A stretch of 64,000 nt of DNA, from assembly GCA_963977495.1 (NCBI GenBank), contig CAXBOT010000001.1, positions 1,240,001 through 1,304,000 on the forward strand, written 5' to 3'. Position numbers and translations under genes: made by a program. Numbering within the stretch: position 1 is the stretch's first letter; every line of letters begins with the position of its first letter. The notes beneath the pieces were generated by a model. The model was not told the origin of the DNA. It saw only the letters and a list, made by a program, of their open reading frames with translations, and did no database searches. Positions 28,061 through 36,241 of this stretch are shown one piece after another. Source of the DNA: UBA1672 sp963977495 (GTDB lineage Bacteria; Pseudomonadota; Alphaproteobacteria; Micavibrionales; Micavibrionaceae).

Positions 28061-28087
28061 AGCAGGCGCGATTGTGCCTGTTTTTTT
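28061..28087 (+). terminator. Intrinsic terminator closing the unknown block
   Basis: CAGGC (28063-28067) pairs with GCCTG (28076-28080) and is followed by seven T. It lies 46 bases after the 59-codon gene. Bases 28088-28283 beyond it hold no convincing gene. Confidence 0.8.
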
Positions 28088-28283
28088 GTGTCCGCAACAC
28101 GCCCTGAAAATTAGCCACACCGACACCAGCCCCTGCCCCATAAAGACACAAAGCCGCGTAACATCGCCCTCACCTGCGCAAACCATCCGCTCTGCTCAAA
28201 CGCGGCCAACAGCACGAGGAACCCCCGCGCCCTTAAACCTTCTTTGATCAAAGCGCGTCCCAATATCAATGCTGTGCGTGAAA

Positions 28284-28547
28284 TCACTTCCCTTGATTCG
28301 GAGGCTCGACGACTTCGACTTGCGGCGCGGGGTGTTCGAGGCGATATGTCCCGATAAACTTTTTCCAGAACACCGATAAAATCAGCAAAACAATCAAACC
28401 AAGCAAAAGCAGCGGCGGCGGTTTTTTATTCACCTCCATATAGGATTCATCAAAAAGCTCGGGGCCATCCTCCTCTACCGAAGGGCCAGCCTCTTGTTCT
28501 TCAACTTCTGCTTCAATTTTCTCTTCGTCCATATTGCCTGTTTCCAT
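28284..28547 (-). CDS. Small single-pass membrane protein, unknown
   Basis: 87 residues: an acidic N-terminal half (EEKIEAEVEEQEAGPSVEED), one hydrophobic helix at about residues 44-60 (PPLLLLGLIVLLILSVF) flanked by KK and WKK, and a short Pro-rich tail (VEVVEPPNQGK). The topology would leave the acidic part cytoplasmic. It is divergent from lepA. Function unknown. Confidence 0.55.
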   Translation of the reverse strand: METGNMDEEKIEAEVEEQEAGPSVEEDGPELFDESYMEVNKKPPPLLLLGLIVLLILSVFWKKFIGTYRLEHPAPQVEVVEPPNQGK

Positions 28548-28715
28548 TCAATTCGTCCCTTTCATTATGACCATATTTTCGCGGCAAAACAACATGGAAC
28601 AATCCACCATGGTTTCAAAAGCGCCTGAATAAGTTTTTGATTGCCGTTTAGCTTGAAAATCCTTATCTTCGCCCATGTTATAGAAGATAAAAAAACAAGA
28701 AGAACACAGAGCATT

Positions 28716-30536
28716 ATGAGCAAAAAACTGGAACATATCCGTAACTTCGCAATTATCGCGCACATCGACCACGGCAAATCCACCCTCGCGGATCGCCTGA
28801 TTCAGACATGCGGCGGTCTGGAAGAGCGTGAAATGACCGAACAGGTGCTTGATAACACCGATATCGAGCGTGAGCGCGGCATCACCATCAAAGCGCAAAC
28901 TGTGCGCCTTGCCTACACTGCGCAAGACGGGATTGAGTACCAGCTTAACTTGATGGACACCCCCGGACACGTCGATTTCTCCTACGAAGTATCGCGCTCT
29001 TTGGCATCGTGCGAAGGTTCCCTCCTCGTTGTCGATTCGACCCAAGGGGTAGAGGCGCAAACTCTGGCCAATGTGTATCAGGCCATTGAGAACAACCATG
29101 ACATCATACCTGTGATTAACAAAATCGACCTGCCCGCCGCCGATATCGACAATGCACGCGATCAAATTGAAAATGTCATCGGCCTGCCTGCGGATGATGC
29201 CATTGCGTGTTCCGGCAAGACCGGCGCAGGCATTCCCGCGCTGCTGGAGGCCATCATCACCAAGCTCCCGCCGCCCCATGAAGGCGACATCGAAAAACCC
29301 ACCAAGGCCCTGTTGGTTGATTCTTGGTACGATATTTATCTGGGCGTTGTGGTTTTGGTGCGCGTGATTGACGGCACACTGAAAAAGGGACAAAAAATCA
29401 AATTTATGAGCAACGGCGCCACGCGCGAGATTGACCGCGTTGGTATGTTCACCCCGAAAAAGGTAGAATTGCCGGAGCTTGGCCCCGGTGAAATGGGCTT
29501 TATCACGGCCTCAATCAAGGATATATCCGAAACCAATGTCGGTGATACCATCACAGATGATAAACGCCCCTGCGCAGAGCGTCTGGCAGGCTTCAAGCCC
29601 TCTATCCCGATGGTGTTTTGCTCGTTCTATCCCGCCGATGCCAGCGAATTTGAAAAGCTCCGCGATTCTTTGGGCAAAATCCGCCTGAATGATGCCAGCC
29701 TGCATTTCGAAATGGAAAGCTCCCAAGCGTTGGGGCTTGGTTTCCGTTGTGGCTTCCTCGGCCTGTTGCACATGGAAATCATCCAAGAGCGCTTGGAACG
29801 CGAATTTGACCTCGACCTTATCCCGACTGCCCCCTCCGTGGTGTATAAAATCAACATGACCAAGGGCGATCAGATAGAGCTGTATAACCCTGTCGACATG
29901 CCCGATATCGTCAAGATCAGCACCATCGAAGAACCATGGATCAAGGCCACCATTCTTGTGCCTGATGAATTTCTGGGCGGCCTGTTGCAACTCTGTCAGG
30001 ATCGCCGCGGCGTGCAGATCGATTTGACCTATGTCGGTACAGGCGAAGCCACGCGCGCGATGCTGGTCTATCGCCTACCGCTCAACGAAGTGGTGTTTGA
30101 TTTTTATGACCGTTTGAAAAGCATTTCCAAGGGCTATGCCAGTTTTGATTATGAACTGGACGGCTATGGCGAGAATGACCTTGTGAAGCTGGAAATCCGC
30201 GTGAATGATGAGCCTGTCGACGCGCTGGCTATGATTGTCCACCGCTCCAGCGCGGAAGGGCGCGGCCGCCAGATGTGTGAACGCCTCAAGGATCTGATCC
30301 CCCGCCAGATGTTTAAAATCGCGATCCAAGCGGCGATTGGCGGCAAGATCATCGCCCGCGAAAACGTCAGCGCCCTGCGTAAAGACGTGACCGCGAAATG
30401 TTACGGCGGCGATATCACCCGTAAAAAGAAATTGCTGGAAAAGCAGAAAAAAGGGAAAGCCAAAATGCGCCAATACGGCAATGTGGAAATCCCACAAAGC
30501 GCGTTTATTGCTGCATTGAAGATGGGCGATGAGTGA
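28716..30536 (+). CDS. lepA: Elongation factor 4 (LepA)
   Basis: A translational GTPase acting on the ribosome in initiation/biogenesis and back-translocation. It has 606 residues from MSKKLEHIRNF, the normal length. G1 is AHIDHGKST, switch II DTPGHVDF and NKID the base-specificity motif. The LepA-specific C-terminus is present (CYGGDITRKKKLLEKQKKGK). The frame is open upstream to 28641, but the ATG at 28716 matches the family start. Confidence 0.96.
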   Translation: MSKKLEHIRNFAIIAHIDHGKSTLADRLIQTCGGLEEREMTEQVLDNTDIERERGITIKAQTVRLAYTAQDGIEYQLNLMDTPGHVDFSYEVSRSLASCEGSLLVVDSTQGVEAQTLANVYQAIENNHDIIPVINKIDLPAADIDNARDQIENVIGLPADDAIACSGKTGAGIPALLEAIITKLPPPHEGDIEKPTKALLVDSWYDIYLGVVVLVRVIDGTLKKGQKIKFMSNGATREIDRVGMFTPKKVELPELGPGEMGFITASIKDISETNVGDTITDDKRPCAERLAGFKPSIPMVFCSFYPADASEFEKLRDSLGKIRLNDASLHFEMESSQALGLGFRCGFLGLLHMEIIQERLEREFDLDLIPTAPSVVYKINMTKGDQIELYNPVDMPDIVKISTIEEPWIKATILVPDEFLGGLLQLCQDRRGVQIDLTYVGTGEATRAMLVYRLPLNEVVFDFYDRLKSISKGYASFDYELDGYGENDLVKLEIRVNDEPVDALAMIVHRSSAEGRGRQMCERLKDLIPRQMFKIAIQAAIGGKIIARENVSALRKDVTAKCYGGDITRKKKLLEKQKKGKAKMRQYGNVEIPQSAFIAALKMGDE

Positions 30537-31015
30537 TGCGCCCAAATTTTCATGCCTTATTAGACCGTAATTCATTGAAATTAGGCTTTGCCCTCTTATT
30601 TCCAGCCCTTTTGACAGCTCAGCCCTTTTGGATAGGCCCACTTTTTTACCCTATTCTTGCATTTACAGTCCTCACATATAGCTTATGCGCGCTGGCGGTT
30701 TACTTTCATGCTCTTAAAATTGGCAAAAAATCTGCCCTATACTTCTTAAGTTACGGCTTGGTTTTGGGAATGCTCGTAGGTTCCTTATTTTTTTTCCTGC
30801 TTATCTTTATGTTTGATGCTCTCACCTCCCCGTTTAGCGAAGTTTTTTTTGCAACAATATCTTTCGGTGTCCCCTTAGGAGGACTTTACGGCCTCTTATT
30901 CAGCTTCTTCTTTTGGTCTTTTATAATAAAAGATGGCATCGTCTTTAAAATATCAAGTACTGTCACGCTCTTGCTCTTTGGTGCACTGCCCATACATAGT
31001 CTCATGTACGCGTAA
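30536..31015 (+). CDS. Polytopic membrane protein, unknown
   Basis: 159 residues with four hydrophobic segments: LKLGFALLFPALLTA, LFYPILAFTVLTYSLCALAV, YFLSYGLVLGMLVGSLFFFLL, and a C-terminal pair around YGLLFSFFFWSFII. It starts at an ATG overlapping the lepA stop (TGATG), so it is probably translationally coupled. It is richer in A+T than lepA. No family recognised. Confidence 0.6.
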   Translation: MRPNFHALLDRNSLKLGFALLFPALLTAQPFWIGPLFYPILAFTVLTYSLCALAVYFHALKIGKKSALYFLSYGLVLGMLVGSLFFFLLIFMFDALTSPFSEVFFATISFGVPLGGLYGLLFSFFFWSFIIKDGIVFKISSTVTLLLFGALPIHSLMYA

Positions 31016-31133
31016 AGGGACACTCTCCTATTTGTCGTCCACGTTCATTTTCTGTATTATCGTCGTCATCCCCCTGAATATATGCTATGTGTATGGGCGA
31101 TAATAAAGCCAAAGACGAAGACAGGATAATAAA

Positions 31134-31682
31134 ATGGCCGAAGCAAAAAAGACAACGGTGACAACCACGAAAACCAAGGCTGACCTTAAGGCCAAAATTC
31201 CGCCGAAAAAGAAAAAAGCAGCGACGGAGCTGGATGCGCCGAAACTCATCACGCGCCCGCCTTTCCTTGTCCTGTTTGCCTTGATGGCGGGGATTGTTCT
31301 GGAATGGGCGTTTCCGACCTCTGCCGGGGGGCGTTTATTTGGCTGGGTTGGGTTTTTCATGTTTGCGGGCGCGCTTGCCCTGCTTAAATTGAGCTTTAAA
31401 ACATTCACGGCGGCGGGCACTGATGTTTCCCCCGATGCGCCGACCACAACGATTGTCACAAGCGGCCCCTATGCCTATTCCCGCAACCCCATTTATGTCA
31501 GCTTTCTGATCGGCTTTATCGGCCTGTCCTTCATGGCGGATTCGGTGATGATGTTCCTGATGGTGATTCCGCTGTTCTATACGCTTGCCCTTGGGGTGAT
31601 TATCCCCGAAGAGGAATATTTGAGCGAGAAATTCGGCGCGAACTATACGGATTATAAAAAATCAACGCGCCGCTGGTTCTGA
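31134..31682 (+). CDS. Isoprenylcysteine carboxyl methyltransferase-like membrane protein
   Basis: 182 residues, with a Lys/Thr/Ala-rich cytoplasmic lead (KKTTVTTTKTKADLKAK) followed by four or five membrane helices. The C-terminal signature GPYAYSRNPIYVSFLIGF and IIPEEEYLSEKFGANYTDYK is characteristic of the ICMT/PEMT superfamily, in which RNP and the EE...F...Y motif contact S-adenosylmethionine. The bacterial substrates of such proteins are mostly unknown; methylation of a lipid or small molecule is inferred. It stands alone. Confidence 0.75.
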   Translation: MAEAKKTTVTTTKTKADLKAKIPPKKKKAATELDAPKLITRPPFLVLFALMAGIVLEWAFPTSAGGRLFGWVGFFMFAGALALLKLSFKTFTAAGTDVSPDAPTTTIVTSGPYAYSRNPIYVSFLIGFIGLSFMADSVMMFLMVIPLFYTLALGVIIPEEEYLSEKFGANYTDYKKSTRRWF

Positions 31683-31710
31683 CGCTCGAACACATATTCT
31701 TTGACGACCC

Positions 31711-32352
31711 ATGACACGCTTTGTTTTCTACCTTCGGCTTTGTATCTTACTATGCAGCATCTTGATATGCAGCCCCCCTGCGCTGGCGCAGCAGCAAGAC
31801 ATCGAAGACAAGCAGGTTAAATTATGGGCGTATAAGGCCGTGTCGCGCCTGTTGACCTATCGCTATGACCGGATCGAAGACACCCTCACGCGCAATAAAT
31901 ACTTACTCTCGCGGCGCGGGTGCAAGCGGTTTCGCTGGTATCAAGAGGTTTACGGCTTTTCCGAAGATGTCGAAGACCGCAGAGAAACCCTGACGACCAC
32001 GGAATTCTGGACAAATAAAGCCTACCGCTCGGAGCTTGACCTCATCACGCTGAAACGGCTTCCCGACAGAGAGCGGTACATTCAAAAGAAGGAAGACCTC
32101 GATCACAAGGTTTGGAATGTTGAAATCCCTATTCTGCTCGACTTCCAAAAAGGCACGATGCAGACAAAATACAAATTCGTCATTGATATTGATGTGCGTA
32201 TGATCAACGATAATCCACCAGAATTAGTGATCGAAGACTGGCATTACGCAAGCCAGTGGGGGCTATACAGGGTGCAGCATGACAACGTCACATACCGCAA
32301 TCATGATTACCCTGAATGCGATGATGCGCCGTTTAACGATATAAGGGATTAA
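31711..32352 (+). CDS. Exported DotI/IcmL-like protein
   Basis: 213 residues with a signal peptide (hydrophobic core FYLRLCILLCSILI, cleavage near PALA). The mature part resembles the soluble domain of DotI/IcmL of type IVB secretion systems: LWAYKAVSRLLTYRYD at the start, LSRRGCKRF, a LTTTEFW segment, then VWNVEIPILLDFQKGT. In the Dot/Icm system the domain sits on a membrane anchor in the inner-membrane complex; here the anchor may be cleaved. No other dot/icm gene is in the window. The call is from pattern similarity only; an unrelated NTF2-like exported protein is the alternative. Confidence 0.5.
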   Translation: MTRFVFYLRLCILLCSILICSPPALAQQQDIEDKQVKLWAYKAVSRLLTYRYDRIEDTLTRNKYLLSRRGCKRFRWYQEVYGFSEDVEDRRETLTTTEFWTNKAYRSELDLITLKRLPDRERYIQKKEDLDHKVWNVEIPILLDFQKGTMQTKYKFVIDIDVRMINDNPPELVIEDWHYASQWGLYRVQHDNVTYRNHDYPECDDAPFNDIRD

Positions 32353-32355
32353 ACC

Positions 32356-32493
32356 ATGAAGAAACACACATTATTGATTATCGGCCTTGGGTGCGCGCTG
32401 TTTTGTTTATCGGCCTGTGAAAGCACACAAAATGACCTGAGCGACCTACTCAATAATACGGCGCAACGCGCGGGGAAAAGTGCCGGTCGATAG
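32356..32493 (+). CDS. Small lipoprotein, 45 residues
   Basis: MKKHTLLIIGLGCALFCLSAC is a complete lipoprotein signal with the lipobox LSAC, leaving a mature peptide of about 25 residues (ESTQNDLSDLLNN, AQRAGKSAGR). Size and style recall entericidin-like lipoproteins. It begins four bases after the DotI/IcmL-like gene and is probably co-transcribed with it. Confidence 0.6.
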   Translation: MKKHTLLIIGLGCALFCLSACESTQNDLSDLLNNTAQRAGKSAGR

Positions 32494-32539
32494 GATTGCC
32501 ATATAGATTTCACCCCGATTATTTGATAGCGTCAAAATC

Positions 32540-32743
32540 ATGAAATATCTTTTACTGCCCTGTGCATTATTCTGCCTGTCCTCTTGCGCCCAAACGGGTA
32601 AGCTTATTGGCGGCGTTGTCACTCTTCCGATAAAAGTGCTCTCAAAAACCGCAGGCAGCTTGAATAAATATGACGATGCGGGCGCGCCCATCACCGCCAT
32701 ACCTGATATCGATCAGGCTATGCCGATGAACATGACGGAATAA
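32540..32743 (+). CDS. Small lipoprotein, 67 residues
   Basis: Signal peptide MKYLLLPCALFCLSSC with lipobox LSSC, then a mature part of about 52 residues (AQTGKLIGGVVTLPIKVLSK) with an acidic Pro/Met-containing tail. Third in a short co-directional run with the DotI/IcmL-like protein and the 45-residue lipoprotein. Function unknown. Confidence 0.6.
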   Translation: MKYLLLPCALFCLSSCAQTGKLIGGVVTLPIKVLSKTAGSLNKYDDAGAPITAIPDIDQAMPMNMTE

Positions 32744-32806
32744 TTCTTTTCCGTAATATCAAAAAATACGCTATACTAAAGATATAGAAAGAAGGAGGTA
32801 AAGGAT

Positions 32807-33142
32807 TTGCCTGTATCATTCACATCTTATCCAACATCAAATAGCGCCTATAAAGACGTGCAAAATTTCCTGATCAGTGAAAACACCATTCGGAAAAGCG
32901 CACAGCTTGCCGATGATCTTGCCCTGATCAGACAGCGCGAGGCCGATCCCGAAGCATTTGCCGCCCTGCAAGAAACAAGCACCAGCACAAGCGGTTTTGA
33001 CAAGCGCATACAACAAAGCATTGATGACATCAACGCCTTGCGCGAACGCTATGGCATTACACAACCTAGGGGAAACAACCTCATAACCCTTGAGGAACTT
33101 CTAAGCCCGAGAAAAGGCTCTGTTCTCAATCACTTATCCTAA
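32807..33142 (+). CDS. Unknown 111-residue protein with TTG start
   Basis: Start is TTG at 32807, supported by GAAGGAGG eight bases upstream. The protein is soluble and mostly helical (IRKSAQLADDLALIRQRE, IQQSIDDINALRERYG), with a disordered N-terminus. It has no recognised family. An AT-rich stretch with CTATACT upstream (32770-32776) could be its -10. Confidence 0.6.
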   Translation: MPVSFTSYPTSNSAYKDVQNFLISENTIRKSAQLADDLALIRQREADPEAFAALQETSTSTSGFDKRIQQSIDDINALRERYGITQPRGNNLITLEELLSPRKGSVLNHLS

Positions 33143-33159
33143 GGTAATTTCATTATATT

Positions 33160-33331
33160 TTGGAGAAAAAAGCCCCGACCGTCGGAGGGAGTGTGTGTGG
33201 GGGAGAGACAGTCGGGGACGAGGGTTTTATATGCCTGCGCCTATATAAAATCAACAAAAAACGACACCTTATTTTCTTTTTTTTCCAAAGTACTTAATTT
33301 ATGTATGCACGCCCCCACAGGGGCTTTTTTT
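33160..33331 (+). ncRNA. Candidate structured RNA with intrinsic terminator
   Basis: In a 358-base spacer, CCCCGAC (33173-33179) pairs with GTCGGGG (33211-33217). A nearer GTCGG (33181-33185) can compete for the same arm, and the loop is purine-rich. TTTTATAT (33225-33232) pairs perfectly with ATATAAAA (33243-33250). Then GCCCC-CACA-GGGGC with seven T ends the element (33311-33331). TTATATTTT at about 33152 may be a -10. No ORF fits. It may be a small RNA or the structured 3' UTR of the preceding gene. Confidence 0.4.
33311..33331 (+). terminator. Intrinsic terminator
   Basis: Five-base stem GCCCC/GGGGC with a CACA loop and seven T. It would end transcripts from the 111-codon gene or the candidate RNA. 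Confidence 0.8.
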
Positions 33332-33501
33332 ACCCTTTTTCATATCTATTTTCGGACTGATAATTGTATATTTTTTCCTGCAAAATACGCATTTTATAGA
33401 CAAAACTGACACATCACCGTCATAAATGAATCCGCGCTGTCTGTGAAAGCATGATAATATTCGCTATATTTAAAGATCGGAACACTCGAAAATGCGGAAA
33501 A

Positions 33502-34227
33502 ATGCCCATGACGCTCACACTTTATAAATTCGGCCCGCAATGGGGGCTGACAGACCCCAGCCCGTTTTGCATGAAACTCGAAAGTTTTTTGCGGCTTAAT
33601 GACATCAACTTTAAATATGGCGGGCGGGACATCCGCAAATCGCTCAAGAATGCGCCGAAGCAAAAGCTCCCCTTTGTGGTGTTTGAAAATGGCGATCAGA
33701 TGGGCGATTCCAACCTGATTATAAAACGCTTATCCGCCGAAAGAGGCATTGATATGAATGCCGCCCTCACCGCGGAGCAAAGAGGCATCGCGCACGCCTA
33801 TTGCCGCATGCTGGACGAAGCCACTTACTTTACCGCCCTATATGCGCGGTGGATTGATGAGCCGGGCTGGAGCGTCATGAAAGACACGTTTTTCAGTGCC
33901 CTTCCCGCCCTTTTGCGTGGGTATATCTGCGCCAAAATTCAAAAAGACAAAATCAAGCATCTCGATATGCAAGGCATTGGCCGCCATAGCAAAGAGGATA
34001 TCTACGCCTTTGCGCAGGCTGATATGGATGCGCTCTCGGCGTTGCTGGGCGATAAGACGTGGTTCTTCGGCGCAGACACTCCGACCCTACTTGATATATG
34101 GGCGCATGCTTTTGTGATTCAAACGATTGTACCGCCAATTGACATGCCACTTAAGACGCACACCTTATCTTTGCAAAACCTTTGTGATCACGCGCACCGT
34201 TTTCAAGAGCTGGTCTATAAAAAATAA
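33502..34227 (+). CDS. Glutathione S-transferase/metaxin-like protein (FAXC type)
   Basis: 241 residues with a thioredoxin-fold N-terminus (LTLYKFGPQWGLTDPSPFCMKLESFLRLN), then KLPFVVFENGDQMGDSNLII, where the DSN position corresponds to the glutathione-binding ESxAI loop, and an all-helical C-terminal domain ending in DTPTLLDIWAHAFV. The pattern fits the metaxin/failed-axon-connections branch of the GST superfamily rather than a classical GST. The role is unknown. The start is the ATG at 33502; the ATG at 33508 is equally possible. Confidence 0.7.
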   Translation: MPMTLTLYKFGPQWGLTDPSPFCMKLESFLRLNDINFKYGGRDIRKSLKNAPKQKLPFVVFENGDQMGDSNLIIKRLSAERGIDMNAALTAEQRGIAHAYCRMLDEATYFTALYARWIDEPGWSVMKDTFFSALPALLRGYICAKIQKDKIKHLDMQGIGRHSKEDIYAFAQADMDALSALLGDKTWFFGADTPTLLDIWAHAFVIQTIVPPIDMPLKTHTLSLQNLCDHAHRFQELVYKK

Positions 34228-34350
34228 CGCAGCGGCGCGGCTTGATCGGCGGCGCGCATACCGCGCTGATCGGTATCATTGCACCGTTAAAGTCACGCCG
34301 CCATCCTAAAACACTTGCACTTGAGACGATTGGCTGGTTAGATATCAGGC

Positions 34351-35358
34351 ATGAGCATAGAAAATGAAGCAGACATTGAATCCATATCCCCAGACGTAAA
34401 CGACAAAGTTGATCGCGTCGATGATCAGAGATTCACCAGAATTCTTGACAACCTGATTAAAGAATCAGAAGAGATGCGTTTGACCCGCATGAAACAGCAC
34501 CGCACGCGCAGTTTCTTGTCGATGAACCTCACCATTCTGTCGATCTTGGCAGGTGTCAGTGCGTTTGGCTGGTTCTTCCTGATGGAAGTGCAACTCCTCA
34601 TCGCCTTTTTATTGCTTGGCCTTTCCCTTATTCCGCCGATCTTTCTGCATTTCTGGGTTGATGGCCCGCTAAAGAAATATAAGAAGGAGCACAAAACCGT
34701 TTTCATGCCGAAACTGGCCAAAGCGTTAAACGGCCTGACCTATCACCCGAATCGTGGTGTCAGCGGTAAAATGATTGAAAAACTCGCCGTCATCCCCGCG
34801 CATGACAGCTACGAAGCCGAAGATTGCTTCATGGGCGTTTATAAAGGCGTCAAAGTGATTTTCTCCGAAGCGCGGCTTTATTCCAAAAACCGTAAGGGTA
34901 CACCTGTTTTTGACGGTATCTTCGTCTTGCTGGAAACCCCTGACGAAGTTTTTGAAGGGCACACCATCATCACCGCCAATGATAAAATGGTGAAGAGCTA
35001 CGCCAAGACACGCTGGAAAACAATGAACCCTGTTCATGTCAGTGTGTCCAATCCCGATTGGGACAAATTCACGATCTATTCCACAAAACCCGACAGTGCG
35101 GAGCTTTTAATCGGCGAACGCTTGCTCAAGGAACTGGCCGAAGCCTCCGATGTTTTCGACAATGCGCCGCTTACGGCAGTCTTGTTTGGTAAAAACCGCG
35201 TCTTTATGATGATCCCTTATGATAAGGATATGTTCGAGCCATCCGATTTGTTTGTCCCTGTGACAACGAAAACACAGGCTTTGCAGTGTAAAAAGGAAAT
35301 TGAACAGCTTCTCGAAATCATTGACGTTTTCGACCTGTATCAGCCTTTAAAGACATAA
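34351..35358 (+). CDS. DUF3137-like membrane protein
   Basis: 335 residues. A cytoplasmic acidic lead is followed by two close membrane helices at about residues 55-95 (LSMNLTILSILAGVSAFGWF, LLIAFLLLGLSLIPPIF) and a large soluble domain containing EDCFMGVYKGVKVIFSEARL and GIFVLLETPDEVFEGHTII, the pattern of DUF3137 proteins. The family has no established function. A terminator follows at 35388. Confidence 0.65.
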   Translation: MSIENEADIESISPDVNDKVDRVDDQRFTRILDNLIKESEEMRLTRMKQHRTRSFLSMNLTILSILAGVSAFGWFFLMEVQLLIAFLLLGLSLIPPIFLHFWVDGPLKKYKKEHKTVFMPKLAKALNGLTYHPNRGVSGKMIEKLAVIPAHDSYEAEDCFMGVYKGVKVIFSEARLYSKNRKGTPVFDGIFVLLETPDEVFEGHTIITANDKMVKSYAKTRWKTMNPVHVSVSNPDWDKFTIYSTKPDSAELLIGERLLKELAEASDVFDNAPLTAVLFGKNRVFMMIPYDKDMFEPSDLFVPVTTKTQALQCKKEIEQLLEIIDVFDLYQPLKT

Positions 35359-35387
35359 AGTGCACCCCTTCGAATACTACGGCATGT

Positions 35388-35425
35388 AAAAAAGAGCGAA
35401 TTTGCAGCAATTCGGTCTTTTTTTG
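35388..35425 (+). terminator. Intrinsic terminator
   Basis: AAGAGCGAATT pairs with AATTCGGTCTT with one mismatch, followed by seven T. The A-rich 5' side could make it work in both directions. Confidence 0.8.
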
Positions 35426-35478
35426 TTAAGATATAAAGCAATAAAAGCTTTCTAAGATCGAACAGTGGATCCCTGCAC

Positions 35479-35868
35479 ATGCCGTCGCACCAAACCAGAA
35501 CAGACATGCCCCCAAACAAACAAAATAATCAAAACCTCGAAACGCTCCATCAACGCTTGGAAATATTCGAAGTTTTCATCACGCGTCGCTTTGATGAGAT
35601 ATCAATGGAAATCAATGCAACAGCGCAGCAAGCCGCAATGGCGGAAACCTACGTCGATCAAAAATTGCTGGACATCCTCACCTTGCTGGAAACAAACACA
35701 GACAATAACGCCTCCCCCATCGCCAAGATCGATACTCTGGGAGCGATAGAGAACATCATGGCCTGTATTCATAATGACCATGACTGGGATGACCAAACCA
35801 AACGCAACGATATGCGCAAACGCATCGAACATGAAACACAGGCCATCCTCGCCGCTTATCAAACATAA
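35479..35868 (+). CDS. Unknown 129-residue protein
   Basis: A polar protein with a disordered N-terminus (about 1-20) and a long predicted helix at about 22-75 (ETLHQRLEIFEVFITRRFDE, AETYVDQKLLDILTLLET), then a smaller helical end containing HNDHDWDD. No family recognised. The ATG at 35506 is an alternative start giving 120 residues; neither has a clear ribosome-binding site. Confidence 0.5.
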   Translation: MPSHQTRTDMPPNKQNNQNLETLHQRLEIFEVFITRRFDEISMEINATAQQAAMAETYVDQKLLDILTLLETNTDNNASPIAKIDTLGAIENIMACIHNDHDWDDQTKRNDMRKRIEHETQAILAAYQT

Positions 35869-35921
35869 ATCATAAAGCCGATCAGCATCGTTATCACGGT
35901 AAAGCCCACCAACAAGGCCAT
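35859..35921 (-). CDS. Possible 20-residue membrane peptide
   Basis: MALLVGFTVITMLIGFMIYV is a single hydrophobic helix. The open frame extends ten codons further upstream (containing EETYKG) without another start, and GGAGGAG lies 14 bases from the ATG. It overlaps the convergent 129-codon gene by 10 bases. Evidence is thin; it is listed because the spacer otherwise has no gene and a 16-bp palindrome lies upstream. Confidence 0.2.
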   Translation of the reverse strand: MALLVGFTVITMLIGFMIYV

Positions 35922-35951
35922 AGCGCCCTTATAGGTCTCCTCCCCGAATCC

Positions 35952-35967
35952 TTAACAAATTTGTTAA
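35952..35967. promoter_or_regulatory. Perfect 16-bp palindrome, operator-like
   Basis: TTAACAAATTTGTTAA is self-complementary over all 16 bases. The two TTAA halves are eight bases apart, so it is not a standard CtrA box, which needs seven. The surrounding spacer 35869-36241 otherwise holds an AT-rich stretch (36080-36190), with TATAAT at 36181-36186 as a likely -10 for the next gene. Confidence 0.45.
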
Positions 35968-36241
35968 TATTCACGTTCCTCCGGCTGAAACGCCGCAGCG
36001 CAGCGCACCCTTTTTTATGTTTTTTTCAAAAAAATAATACGGTGCAACGCCCCTGCCCCTGACAAGCGTAAAATGCTAACCCCCGATAAATACTTAGAAA
36101 ATTATAGATAGATAAAACTTTATTTAAATTATATTCAAATAATAATTAAAGTAAAAGTAAGAATTACTTCGAATTTTACCTATAATTAAACCCGTGTTTA
36201 CTTGCCTCGCATAGTATTGGGTTAACAAAGGGGCAAACACA

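Noticed and set aside
28056..28283. Plus-strand Pro/Thr-rich ORF and a 52-codon minus-strand frame after the block terminator
   Set aside because: The plus frame starts inside the terminator region and lacks a ribosome-binding site; the minus frame has only a TTG start with no signal.
28548..29393. Minus-strand ORF of 281 codons over the 5' part of lepA
   Set aside because: Shadow of the conserved LepA frame, rich in Gln/Arg/His as expected for antisense translation.
35952..35967. Palindrome TTAACAAATTTGTTAA as a CtrA box
   Set aside because: The TTAA halves are separated by eight bases rather than seven.
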